Shown: positions 32,990-41,834 of the stretch, in pieces
How positions within the stretch are numbered: the first letter of the stretch is position 1
Layout: every line of letters begins with the position of its first letter
NCBI GenBank assembly: GCA_963702925.1
Contig: OY969771.1
Span: forward strand, 3,224,001-3,288,000
Source: CAIKMD01 sp963702925
Lineage (GTDB): Bacteria > Pseudomonadota > Alphaproteobacteria > ATCC43930 > CGMCC-115725
Direction: 5' to 3'
DNA length: 64,000 nucleotides
The notes under the pieces: model-generated
Database searches by the model: none
Told to the model about the DNA's origin: nothing
The model's input: the letters and a program-made list of their open reading frames with translations, nothing else
Made by a program: the position numbers and the translations under genes

Positions 32990-33907
32990 CTAGGACCGAG
33001 AAGCCTGCCGCAGGGAAGCGGCAGCCAGGTTCGAGCGGTGATCGAGCCGCAAGGTCAGGCAGAAGGCCGAGCCGCCGCTGCGCTGGAATGCGCCCAGCGG
33101 CGTCGTGTGTAAGCGGTAGCCGGCTTCCTCAAGCCGCCGGCGCAAGGGCGCGCTCGCGCTCGACATCACGATGTCGTTGCCGATCTTCACCGCATTGGCG
33201 GCAAAGGCGCCGGCATCGGCTTCGCCCAACTCGATGCGCTTTTCCGCCGGCACGCGGTCATGGATCTGGCGCAGCCCCTCGGCGGTAAACGCTGAAGGCA
33301 CATACATCATCTCGCCGCGCGGCAGCGGGCTCAGCGCCGTATCCATGTGATAAAAGCGCGGATCGACCAGCTCGAGCGCCAAGGTTTCGATGCCGAAGGT
33401 CTCCTGCACGATTTCGGCGGCGGTGCGGTCCGAGCGCGGGCCATATCCCATCCAGAAGATTCGACGCGCCTGGTCCCAGACGCAATCGCCGGCGCCTTCG
33501 AGGATCATCCCCTCCGGCGGGTGGCGCACGGCTGCAATCGTGCCGCGCGCCCACAGCTCGCGAAAGCCGCGCTCGAAATGAGCCTCTTCGCCTTGGCGCT
33601 CGGGGTGGCGGAAATGCGCCAGCAACGCCACGCCGTCCATGACGATGGCGGCATTGGCGGTGAACACGAGATCGGGCAACTCCGCCAGAGGCGGCACCAG
33701 CTCGATCGCCGCGCCGAGCTTTTTGAGCTTACGGTGAAGGCCGCGCCACTCGCGCCTCGCCTGTCCGGCGAGCGTGGCTTCCTGCTTCGCCCAAAGCGCC
33801 GGGTCCATCCAGGGATTGATCGAGTAGCTGACCGAGAAGTGATCGGGCGCGCACATCATGATATGCGCGCCCTCGTCTCGATCGATGGGGTTTTCTCCAG
33901 TGTCCAT
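32990..33907 (-). CDS. Amidinotransferase-fold hydrolase (DDAH/arginine deiminase-like)
   Basis: The 305-residue pentein-fold protein has the expected catalytic residues: the early block PDLVFTANAA at 78-87, E137 and D141 in ILEGAGDC, H187 in FYHMDTALSPL, and C283 in SGGSAFCLTLRL. This is the layout of dimethylarginine dimethylaminohydrolase and related N-succinylarginine or ornithine-forming enzymes, which cleave guanidino groups. It is convergent with the luciferase-like gene, two bases apart. The start codon is ATG at 33907. The upstream non-coding stretch 33908-34271 probably holds its promoter. It could supply nitrogen by guanidine release. Confidence 0.84.
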   Translation of the reverse strand: MDTGENPIDRDEGAHIMMCAPDHFSVSYSINPWMDPALWAKQEATLAGQARREWRGLHRKLKKLGAAIELVPPLAELPDLVFTANAAIVMDGVALLAHFRHPERQGEEAHFERGFRELWARGTIAAVRHPPEGMILEGAGDCVWDQARRIFWMGYGPRSDRTAAEIVQETFGIETLALELVDPRFYHMDTALSPLPRGEMMYVPSAFTAEGLRQIHDRVPAEKRIELGEADAGAFAANAVKIGNDIVMSSASAPLRRRLEEAGYRLHTTPLGAFQRSGGSAFCLTLRLDHRSNLAAASLRQASRS

Positions 33908-34271
33908 GGTCAGGGCCCTCCATCTGCGATGCGCCCGTAGGCGCGGCTGACGATGCGAAACGATGCGTTCTCACGACCGCATTGGCGGGAAGAACGAACG
34001 ACGCCGGCAAACATTCCCCGACACGGCGCCCGAATTTCACGCGGCGGGCAAAATCATGCTCTCACAAGCGGCGCGCCCGGCCAAGCGCAACTCGGCAGCG
34101 ATGCTCGTGAAAACGGTGCCGGGCGAGCGAGCCGCGAATACGCGGTGATAGCTGTGCCCCATGCCCCGGGTTTTCAAGAGCAACAAGCCGATCATCGAGC
34201 TGATAAATTATAATTACTAAGATTGTCCGAATCCCCGCGTCGCCGGTCGGCCTGCCGCGCGCGGCGAAGGC
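33908..34271. other. 364-base gap with no recognisable gene
   Basis: I find no convincing coding frame, RNA or repeat here. The gene to its left starts at 33907 reading leftward and the gene to its right ends at 34272 reading leftward, so the gap should carry the promoter of the amidinotransferase-fold gene and perhaps a terminator of the hyuA-hyuB-mmgE operon. An AT-rich run (34199-34216) stands out from the GC-rich surroundings and is the best promoter-like place, though too far (about 290 bases) from the start to be its core promoter. Confidence 0.5.
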
Positions 34272-35621
34272 TCAGCTCTTCACTTGGTCGAGCAGCGTTT
34301 CGAGGCAGGACGCGAAATCGAGCGCCTTGATCTGGCGAGCGAGCGCGTCGGTCGGAATCGCCTGCGGCAAATAGCGCGACATGGTGCGGAGCTTCCCGGC
34401 GATCGCGTCCCATCCGAGCGGGTTTTCCGGATCGCCGCGCGGATGGAGCACCTCGCGCTCGACGGTTTTGCCACCGGCCTCGACCCTGACCGCGCCGCCC
34501 CATTGGCGCGGATAAAGCTGGGTCAGGCGCTCCGCCGCGACGACCTCGATCCGGTCGAGAATGTGGAGGATGTCCGGCTCGGCAGCGCGGATGGAGGCGC
34601 GCTCGATATCGCAAAGCTCGTCTGGGTGAAGCGCCGCGATCGCGAGCTGGTAATGAATCCCGCGCGATTCCGACTTGGTCTTGGGGCGCTTGGTGCGGTC
34701 GATCATGGCGCGATAGTGCTGCGGCACGGTGACGGTGATTTTGTCGATCGCGCGCGGATCGATCTTTTCCTCGCGCATCGCCAGGATGAAGGCTTCGGTC
34801 GCAGAAAGCCCCTGGCGCGAGGTGCAATAAGGTTTGAAGCCGACGCGGTTCACCAGCAAGGGCGCGCCAGGCCCGGCGGAATCGGGAAGCCGCACGGTTT
34901 CCGGATTCCACACCGGCGAGACCTTGCCGAGGATCGCTTCGTCGCCATGCATGCCGCGCTCGGCCGCCGCGGCCGCGAGCCAACCGCTTTGGACGGCAGC
35001 CGCAAGCGCCAGCCAGCGCGGCGCAGGCTCCTCTTCGATGCGGCCGGTGACGCCGGTGGCGCTCGCGGCCGCGATCGCCATCGCGTCGCGGATTTGCCGC
35101 TCCGACAGGCCCATCGCCTTGGCGGCGATCGCCGCCGTCGCGATGCCGCCCGTGAGAAAAGTCGGCCATACGCCGCGATAGACGATCTCGGCGCCGTTGG
35201 CGGCAAGGCCGAGGCCGATCATGGTCTGATACCCGGCGAGCACGGCTTCGAGCACCGCCTCTTGCGATGCCTTGGTGACGTAGCCGGCGACCAAGGCCAC
35301 CGGAAACACGACCGAGCTCGGCGTCGTGCAGGAGCCGATATGGATGTCGTCGCATTCGGTCAGGCGGCAGGAAGTGACGAGCAAGGCGGCCGCGCAACCG
35401 GGATGGTCGAGAATGCTTTTGGGCGGCGAGAGAAAAGCCGCGCGCAACAGCGCATCCCTTGTGACCGCGATCTCGGACACGGAAGCGCCCGCACAGGCGC
35501 AGCTGAGCGCGTCGAAGCCGTGCAGCTTTGCCGCCTCGACGCTCGCCGCATCGACATCGCGCGCTTTGAGCGCCGCGATCTGGGCGGCGAGATCGGGCAG
35601 CAGCCTTTTGTCAGGAGCCAC
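34272..35621 (-). CDS. MmgE/PrpD family protein
   Basis: The 449-residue protein belongs to the MmgE/PrpD superfamily, which includes 2-methylcitrate dehydratase, aconitate decarboxylase and iminodisuccinate epimerase. Typical blocks are LHGFDALSCACAGAS, IGSCTTPSSVVFPVALVAG, GYQTMIGLGLAANG and GFKPYCTSRQGLSATEAF. The GTG at 35621 overlaps the upstream hyuB stop by 11 bases, with AGGAA about 12 bases before it. The preference for hydantoinase operons over propionate operons points to a role in racemising or dehydrating an amide or acid intermediate rather than to the methylcitrate cycle. The exact reaction is unknown. Confidence 0.82.
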   Translation of the reverse strand: MAPDKRLLPDLAAQIAALKARDVDAASVEAAKLHGFDALSCACAGASVSEIAVTRDALLRAAFLSPPKSILDHPGCAAALLVTSCRLTECDDIHIGSCTTPSSVVFPVALVAGYVTKASQEAVLEAVLAGYQTMIGLGLAANGAEIVYRGVWPTFLTGGIATAAIAAKAMGLSERQIRDAMAIAAASATGVTGRIEEEPAPRWLALAAAVQSGWLAAAAAERGMHGDEAILGKVSPVWNPETVRLPDSAGPGAPLLVNRVGFKPYCTSRQGLSATEAFILAMREEKIDPRAIDKITVTVPQHYRAMIDRTKRPKTKSESRGIHYQLAIAALHPDELCDIERASIRAAEPDILHILDRIEVVAAERLTQLYPRQWGGAVRVEAGGKTVEREVLHPRGDPENPLGWDAIAGKLRTMSRYLPQAIPTDALARQIKALDFASCLETLLDQVKS

Positions 35622-37368
35622 GTTGTGCTCGCATTTCCTGCCTGACCGCGGTGGTGGCTTCCGGATCGAGCCGGATCGCGTCGAGCCCTTCGCCGCCGCC
35701 TGTGTGGGCGACCACGCCATATTCCTCGCGCGCCGCTTCGAGCGAGATATAGCCGTCGCGGATATCGTCGATCACCCGCGCGGGATCGCGGTCGAGCGGA
35801 TCGCCCCAGCCGCCGCCGCCGGCGCTGCGGATGATGGCGCGCGTGTCGGGCGGAACCTGATACCAATTGGCATTGACCGGCTTCCAATCGTTTTCGCCGG
35901 GTTGGCGGACGAGGCGCTCGGGTTTGCCGCCGGGCTTGCCGCCCCACAAGCCCCAAGGCGGCACGCGGTGGCGTCCGGTCTGGGTCAGGTTCCAACGGCC
36001 GGTGACGAGATTGCGCACCTGCACGTCGAGGCCGAGTCCGCCGCGGAACTTGCCGGCGCCGCCCGAATCCGTGCGCAGCGCGCGTCGCTCGACGATGATC
36101 GGAAAGCGCTGCTCCAGGGATTCGATCGGGCCGTTGCGCACATCGCCTTGGCAGATCGTGCACGAGGCCGACGGCCCGTCTTCCATCGGCCTTCCGCCCC
36201 AGCCGCCGCCTTCGGTGCTTTGCACGACGAAGCGCTTGCCGGTGCGCGGATCGTTGCCGAAAAAGGTGAGCGCGTCGCCCATCGCGCCCTTATGCGCGGC
36301 GGGGGTGAGCGACTTCCGCGCCGGCGCCATCGCGGCAAGGATTGCGTCGATCACGCTCGGCAGCGCGGTGCTCCACCCGGCCATGGGGGCGGGGAACTTC
36401 GCCATCATGAAATTGCCTTCCGGCAGGATCACCTTCAGCGCCTTGAACGAGCCTTCATTGACCGGGTCGATCGGCGAGGTCAGCGCCTTATAAGCGATAT
36501 AGGGCGCGGCCAGGGTGCGCGAATTGATCGCGCTGTTGCGCTGCTTCGAACAGCCGGACAGATCGATGGTCATGTCGCTGCCGGCCACCGTGACCTTAGC
36601 ATGGATGCGGATCGGCCCGTCGGTCGCGCTCGCGCTGTCGTCGAACTCGGTTTCGAACTCGTAGGTTCCATCCTCGAATTCCTCGATCACCTGGCGGCAA
36701 TGCGCCTCGCTTTCGGCAAAGATGCGCGCGATGCACTCGACCACGGTCTCCTTGCCGTATTTGGCGAACAGCTCTTCCAGCCGCTTCAGCCCGAGATTGC
36801 ACGCCGTGGTCTGGGCTTCGAGATCGCCCATCGAGGATTCAGGATAGCGGATATTGTCCGAGATCATCGCCAGCAAAGTCTCGTTGGGCTTGCCCGCGTC
36901 GTAGATCTTGAGCTGGTTGAATTGCAGCCCTTCGAGCCAGGGATCGGCCGCCGACATGCCGGCGCCGAAACCGGTGCTGTAGCCGCCGACATCGATCCAA
37001 TGCGCGCGGATAATGGTGAAGCCGAACAGATCGCCCTGCCAGAAGAACGGCGTGTAGACGCACATATTGTTGAGATGCTGGCCGCACACGGCCTGATGAT
37101 TCATCAGAATGACGTCGCCGGGCGCGAATTTCTTGATTCGCTTCACGCCGTCGCGGATGACGACGCCCATATCGGCGAGGAAGTGGCTGACGCCGCCGCC
37201 ATTCTGCGCCAGCAGATTGCCTTCCTTGTCGAGGATCGCGCAGCTGTAATCGCCCACCTCGTAGATCATCATGTTGTAGGAGGTACGCTTCAGCACATAG
37301 GACATCTCGTCGGCGATGGCCGGCAACGCGCTGCGCAACACCTCGACGGTGATCGGATCGGCGGCCAT
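35611..37368 (-). CDS. hyuB: Hydantoinase B/oxoprolinase family protein
   Basis: The 585-residue protein is the HyuB-type subunit of ATP-dependent hydantoinase, acetophenone carboxylase or 5-oxoprolinase enzymes. Blocks are VLKRTSYNMMIYEVGDYSCAI, PGDVILMNHQAVCGQHLNN, VQSTEGGGWGGRPMEDGPSAS, RTDSGGAGKFRGGLG and the Gly-rich closing SAGGGGWGDPLDRDPARV. It works with the ATPase-type HyuA encoded immediately upstream, one base apart, to open a lactam or carboxylate bond. The size and domain set are normal. Confidence 0.9.
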   Translation of the reverse strand: MAADPITVEVLRSALPAIADEMSYVLKRTSYNMMIYEVGDYSCAILDKEGNLLAQNGGGVSHFLADMGVVIRDGVKRIKKFAPGDVILMNHQAVCGQHLNNMCVYTPFFWQGDLFGFTIIRAHWIDVGGYSTGFGAGMSAADPWLEGLQFNQLKIYDAGKPNETLLAMISDNIRYPESSMGDLEAQTTACNLGLKRLEELFAKYGKETVVECIARIFAESEAHCRQVIEEFEDGTYEFETEFDDSASATDGPIRIHAKVTVAGSDMTIDLSGCSKQRNSAINSRTLAAPYIAYKALTSPIDPVNEGSFKALKVILPEGNFMMAKFPAPMAGWSTALPSVIDAILAAMAPARKSLTPAAHKGAMGDALTFFGNDPRTGKRFVVQSTEGGGWGGRPMEDGPSASCTICQGDVRNGPIESLEQRFPIIVERRALRTDSGGAGKFRGGLGLDVQVRNLVTGRWNLTQTGRHRVPPWGLWGGKPGGKPERLVRQPGENDWKPVNANWYQVPPDTRAIIRSAGGGGWGDPLDRDPARVIDDIRDGYISLEAAREEYGVVAHTGGGEGLDAIRLDPEATTAVRQEMRAQRGS

Positions 37369-37369
37369 G

Positions 37370-39421
37370 TCAGTTGCCTCCTATGGAAATAAGAATTTCG
37401 CCGGTCGGACAGATCACGGCCTCGTCGGTTTCCTGCAAGAGCGTCGTGCTCGCGCTTTCCTCGATGATGGCGGGACCCTTGATCCGCTGGCCGGGCGCCA
37501 GGGAGGCGCGGTCATGGATCGCGCACAGGGTCGGCTTGCGTGCCTCGCTCAGATAGACCTCGCGCTGGCGCGGCGGCGCCTCCTTGGTTCGGGCGGCGGG
37601 CGGACGGAATTCCATCTTGGCGCGGCTGCCGATCGCGTTGGCGCGCACATTGACGATTTCGACCGGCCGGTTCGCGGCGTGCTGGCCGTAATGGCGCTGA
37701 TGCAGCTCGTCGAAATGGCGGCGGATGAAGTCGCGGTCCTCGCGCACCAGCTCGTCCTGGGTGACGGGCACGTTGAGATAGAATTCCTGCCCGACATATC
37801 GGATGTCGAAAGAAAGCTGGATCTGCTGCTGCGCCGGCTGAATGCCTTCGGAGGCTAGCAGCGCCTTTCCTTCCTTGGTGAACGCGTCGCAAATCTGCCG
37901 GATCGCGGCGAAATCGGCATCGGCCATGCTGCGCGCATGGGTCTGCACGTAATCGTGCCGGATATCGGTCATCAGCATGCCGACCGCCGAGAAATGCGCC
38001 GGCAGGATCGGCAGGATGACGCGCGGGATCGACAATTCGCGCGCGATCAGCGGCGCGTGCAGCCCGCCATTGCCGCCCGAGGCGACCATGACGAAATCGC
38101 GCGGATCATAGCCGCGCTCGATCGACACGCCGCGCACGGCCAAGGTCATATGCGCGACCGCGATGCGCAGCATGCCGAGCGCCGCTTCCTCGACGGTGAG
38201 GCCGAGCTTGTCGGCAAGTTTCGATTGCAGCGCGGCGCGCGACGCTGCCTTGTCGAGCTTCATGTCGCCGCCCAGGAAATTATCGCCGTCGAGGCGCCCG
38301 AGGACGAGGTTGGCGTCCGTAATGGTCGGCTCGGTGCCGCCGGTGCGATAGCACACCGGGCCGGGGCTGGCGCCCGCGCTTTTGGGGCCCACTTTCAGCG
38401 CGCCGACGCTGTCGATCCAGCCGATGCTGCCGCCGCCGGCGCCGACTTCGACCACGTCGACCACCGGCAACATCACCGGATGTCCCGAGGCATAGCCGCC
38501 GACGTAATAGCCTTCGGCGATCGCTGGCTGGCCGTCGCGCACCACGCTCGCTTTCGCCGTGGTCCCGCCCATGTCGAAGGCGATGACCTGGGGGAAGCCC
38601 AAACGCCGGCCGATCTCGGCCGAGGCGTTGATGCCGCCGACCGGTCCCGATTCCATCAGCGCCACCGGCGCGCGGCTTGCCGCCCCCACCGAGGTCACGC
38701 CGCCATTCGATTGCATGATCAGCAAGGTGCCGGGGAAGCGCTGATCGTCGAGGCGCTTTTCGAGCGCGTGCAGATAGGTGCTGACGCGCGGCCCGATATA
38801 GGAATTCACCACCGTGGTCGAGGTACGTTCGTATTCGCGGTATTGGCGCAGGATTTCGTGGCTCAGCGAGATATAGGCGTCGGGAAAAGCGCGGCGCAGC
38901 GCGCGCCCCATCAGCTGCTCATGCGTCGGATCGACATAGGAGTGCAGGAAGCACACCGCGATCGCTTCGGGCTTGAAGCCGGCGACCTGCTTGCACACGG
39001 CAGCGATTTCGGCCTCGCTCAGCGGCAGGATCTGCTCGCCGGCGGAACTCATGCGCTCATTGGTCTCGACGATCATGCCGCGGCGCACGAGCGGCGTCGC
39101 GCGGCGGAAGAACACGTTATAGGCCTCGGGCCGATTGCCGCGTCCGATCAGATAGGCGTCGCGCGCGCCGGCGGTGGTCACGAGAACCGTGCGCGCCCCG
39201 GTCTGCTCGATCAGCGTGTTGATGGCGATGGTCGCGCCATGGACGAAAGTTTCGCACTCGCAGAGATTGATCCCGCTCTTGGCGATGCAATTTTGAATAC
39301 CGAGGGTGAAGTCTTCGGGCGTGGTCGAGCTCTTGGCGTGGCGCAGCTCGCCGGTTTTGTCGTCGAAGTAAACCAGATCGGTGAACGTGCCGCCGATATC
39401 GAGCGCAACATGTGCTCCCAT
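37370..39421 (-). CDS. hyuA: Hydantoinase A/N-methylhydantoinase ATP-binding family protein
   Basis: The 683-residue protein has the sugar-kinase/actin-type ATP fold of HyuA. It opens with LDIGGTFTDLVYFDDKTG and contains RGNRPEAYNVFFRRATPLV, MQSNGGVTSVGAASRAPVALMESGPVGG, QVIAFDMGGTTAKASVV and the HNFG-free C-terminal beta-rich domain. These proteins hydrolyse ATP to open hydantoins, oxoproline or carboxylate-activated rings, in a complex with HyuB. It heads a HyuA-HyuB-MmgE/PrpD operon transcribed away from the M24 gene; both promoters must lie in 39422-39595. Which ring is opened is not visible. Confidence 0.9.
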   Translation of the reverse strand: MGAHVALDIGGTFTDLVYFDDKTGELRHAKSSTTPEDFTLGIQNCIAKSGINLCECETFVHGATIAINTLIEQTGARTVLVTTAGARDAYLIGRGNRPEAYNVFFRRATPLVRRGMIVETNERMSSAGEQILPLSEAEIAAVCKQVAGFKPEAIAVCFLHSYVDPTHEQLMGRALRRAFPDAYISLSHEILRQYREYERTSTTVVNSYIGPRVSTYLHALEKRLDDQRFPGTLLIMQSNGGVTSVGAASRAPVALMESGPVGGINASAEIGRRLGFPQVIAFDMGGTTAKASVVRDGQPAIAEGYYVGGYASGHPVMLPVVDVVEVGAGGGSIGWIDSVGALKVGPKSAGASPGPVCYRTGGTEPTITDANLVLGRLDGDNFLGGDMKLDKAASRAALQSKLADKLGLTVEEAALGMLRIAVAHMTLAVRGVSIERGYDPRDFVMVASGGNGGLHAPLIARELSIPRVILPILPAHFSAVGMLMTDIRHDYVQTHARSMADADFAAIRQICDAFTKEGKALLASEGIQPAQQQIQLSFDIRYVGQEFYLNVPVTQDELVREDRDFIRRHFDELHQRHYGQHAANRPVEIVNVRANAIGSRAKMEFRPPAARTKEAPPRQREVYLSEARKPTLCAIHDRASLAPGQRIKGPAIIEESASTTLLQETDEAVICPTGEILISIGGN

Positions 39422-39595
39422 GCGTCCTACCCCAATTCCTTAATGATGTTGTCGCTCGATTGGCGATCGTGAGGGCGCAAATCCTGTTCCGCGCTCGCCG
39501 GCTTGTCAACAAGCCTTGCCCCTTCCGGCGACGCCAAAGTATGCTCCGCCCCGCGAAGCGCGCGAGCGCAATAAAAATGGCGAGGAGTCGGGCCC

Positions 39596-40702
39596 ATGGA
39601 CATATCCGGACGGCGGCAAGCGGCATTGCGGCTGATGGAGCAGGAAGGCGTCGACGTGATGTTGGTCGCGCCCAACGAGTTGGCGCGCATCGACACCGTC
39701 TTCCACCTCACCGGTTATCGCCCGGTCGGCGAAAGCCTGTGCGCTTTGTCGCGGAACGGCGAGGCGACCTTGGTCGTCACACCGGAATGGGAAGTCGAGC
39801 GTGCGCGCGCGCGCGCCACGGGCTGGACCGTGCGCGCGGCGGAAGATTTGCCGCAAGCGGTGGCCGCTCTCTTCCCGCGCGGCTTGCCCGCCGGCAAGAC
39901 CGCAACCGTCGGTCTTGGCAAGCTCCCGGCGGCGATCGGCAAGCCGATCGCGGAATTCGCCGGTAAGGACGCGAAGAAGCTCGATGCGCAGCTCGAAGCC
40001 GCGCTGATGCCGAAAACGACCGATGAGATCGAGAATGCGCGCCGCGCCACCGCGATCGGCGAGCGTGGCTTCGAGAAGCTGCTCGAGATCGCACATGAAG
40101 GCATGCCGGAATGCGATCTGGCGGTGCAGCTAAAACTCTATATGGAAGAGCTCGGCGCCGACGATAATTTCTTCTTGCTGACCGCCTCGCCGCACAACCG
40201 CGCGGTGCAACCTTCGAGCGGCAGGAAGTTGACGAAAGGCGACGTGATCCTCGCCGAGATGACGCCGACCTATCGCGGCCAACTGTCGCAGATCTGCCGC
40301 ACGGCGGTCGTCGGACCGGCGAGCGCCGTCCTCGAAGAGAAATACGCGCTGGTGGTGCGCGCGATGGAGGCGGGCATCCGCACCATCCGGCCCGGCATCC
40401 GCATGAGCGAGGTCGCCAAGGCGATCGACGACGTGTTGAGCGCGCAAGGCTATGCCGAATATTGCCGCCCGCCGCATATCCGCCGCCGCGGCCACGGGCT
40501 CGGCCACGGCTCGAACGCGCCCGGCGACGTGGCGCCCGAGAATGACGTGATCCTCGGCGAGGACATGGTCTTCGTCGTGCATCCCAATCAGTATTTGCCC
40601 GAAACCGGCTATCTCCTCTGCGGCGAGCCGGTGCGCGTCACCGCGACCGGCGTCGAGCAATTGAGCAAGCGCACCGCCTGGCTCGCCAGCGTGCCGGCCT
40701 AA
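39596..40702 (+). CDS. M24-fold protein, creatinase-like with altered metal site
   Basis: The 368-residue pita-bread protein has a creatinase-type N-terminal domain and an M24 C-terminal domain. The usual five metal ligands are largely replaced: Asp positions read AEMTPTYRG (E221) and QLSQ (Q232), the histidine H300 in RGHGLGHG remains, and the next Glu is a His (H329, VVHPNQY). This resembles creatinase, which uses no metal, rather than a Xaa-Pro dipeptidase. A C-N hydrolysis of a small amide or guanidino compound is the reasonable inference. It is co-directional with a second M24-like gene 13 bases downstream. Confidence 0.75.
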   Translation: MDISGRRQAALRLMEQEGVDVMLVAPNELARIDTVFHLTGYRPVGESLCALSRNGEATLVVTPEWEVERARARATGWTVRAAEDLPQAVAALFPRGLPAGKTATVGLGKLPAAIGKPIAEFAGKDAKKLDAQLEAALMPKTTDEIENARRATAIGERGFEKLLEIAHEGMPECDLAVQLKLYMEELGADDNFFLLTASPHNRAVQPSSGRKLTKGDVILAEMTPTYRGQLSQICRTAVVGPASAVLEEKYALVVRAMEAGIRTIRPGIRMSEVAKAIDDVLSAQGYAEYCRPPHIRRRGHGLGHGSNAPGDVAPENDVILGEDMVFVVHPNQYLPETGYLLCGEPVRVTATGVEQLSKRTAWLASVPA

Positions 40703-40715
40703 ATCAGCGAGGATC

Positions 40716-41834
40716 ATGGACATGCGTGTTGCGCAGCCGGCGGTTTTGGTCGGACCCTATGATTGGGATGAGACGCTTATTCCGCGCGCCGAATTCGCTG
40801 CGCGGATGAAAGAAGTCTGGAGCAAGCTCGCAGGTAACAGCCTCGCCGGGCTCATTGTCTACGGCAACAAGATCGACAATGCGGCGCTCGCCTATCTCAC
40901 GAATTTCACGCCGAAGCTCGATGCCGCTTATGCGCTGGTGACGCCGGATGGCGCGGTGCGTCTGCACAGCGCCGGCAGCCCGCATATGATGGTGAACGCG
41001 CAGCGCCTGACCTGGGTCGACAGCGTGAAGCCGCTGCGCGACGTCGGCAAGAACATCGCCGAATGGGCGGAAGGCTTGGCGCCCGGTCCGCTCGGCCTGT
41101 GGGCGACCGCGATGATGCCCGGCGATATCTTGCCGCGTATCATGGCGGCGATGCCGGCGCGGGCGATCGAAGATGTCGGCGCCACCCTCGATCCTTTGCT
41201 GCGGCTGAAATCGCCGGTCGCGCGCCGCCTGCTGCGCGAGGCTGCGGGGATTCTCGCAACGGCGAGCACGGCGTTGCGCCAAGCTTTCGCACGCGGCGCC
41301 ACCGCGCGCGAAGCGGCGCTTGCGGCGGAGAAGGCGGCGTCGGCCGCCGGCGCATCGGATGTCCGCGTGCTCGCAAGTCTCAGCCGCGGCGGCACGCCCA
41401 CCGCGATCGATTACCCGCAAAGCGGCAAGCTTGATCCGTTGCTGGTCTATATCGCCGTGCGCCATGCCGGCTATTGGGCCGAAGGATCGCTGACCTTGTC
41501 GACCGCGCCCAACGAGACGCTGAAGCAGACCGAAGCGGCGCTCCAGGCGATGCTCGGCAAAGCCCGCGCCGGCGTCGCGGTTTCGGCGCTCGCGCAAGCG
41601 GCGCAGGAAAAGCTCGGCGCACTCGCCCTTCACCCGGTCGCGCGCAAGCCGGTCAGCGGCATCGGCCTGTCGCTGGAAGAAGCCGAATCCGGCGGCGTTG
41701 CGACACTCGAAGCGGGGCGGGTCTACGCGTTGCGTGCGGGTGCGCGCAAAGCCGAGGACGACAACGCGTTGTTGTCGGCGATGATCGAGGTGAATACCGG
41801 CGGCGCCGAGATTCTCTGGTCCGCGCTGGCCTAG
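40716..41834 (+). CDS. Degenerate M24/creatinase-like protein, partner of the previous gene
   Basis: The 372-residue protein shares the creatinase-like N-terminal domain (GLIVYGNKIDNAALAYLTNF) and a recognisable but degenerate pita-bread region. It shows no HGxGH block and no acidic ligand set; the C-terminal part (LDPLLVYIAVRHAGYWAEGSL, ISGIG-like GIGLSLEE) keeps only the fold. It is likely catalytically inactive or heteromeric with the preceding M24 protein. The ATG follows GAGGATC. The next gene starts directly after its stop (TAGATG), so the set is one operon. Confidence 0.65.
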   Translation: MDMRVAQPAVLVGPYDWDETLIPRAEFAARMKEVWSKLAGNSLAGLIVYGNKIDNAALAYLTNFTPKLDAAYALVTPDGAVRLHSAGSPHMMVNAQRLTWVDSVKPLRDVGKNIAEWAEGLAPGPLGLWATAMMPGDILPRIMAAMPARAIEDVGATLDPLLRLKSPVARRLLREAAGILATASTALRQAFARGATAREAALAAEKAASAAGASDVRVLASLSRGGTPTAIDYPQSGKLDPLLVYIAVRHAGYWAEGSLTLSTAPNETLKQTEAALQAMLGKARAGVAVSALAQAAQEKLGALALHPVARKPVSGIGLSLEEAESGGVATLEAGRVYALRAGARKAEDDNALLSAMIEVNTGGAEILWSALA

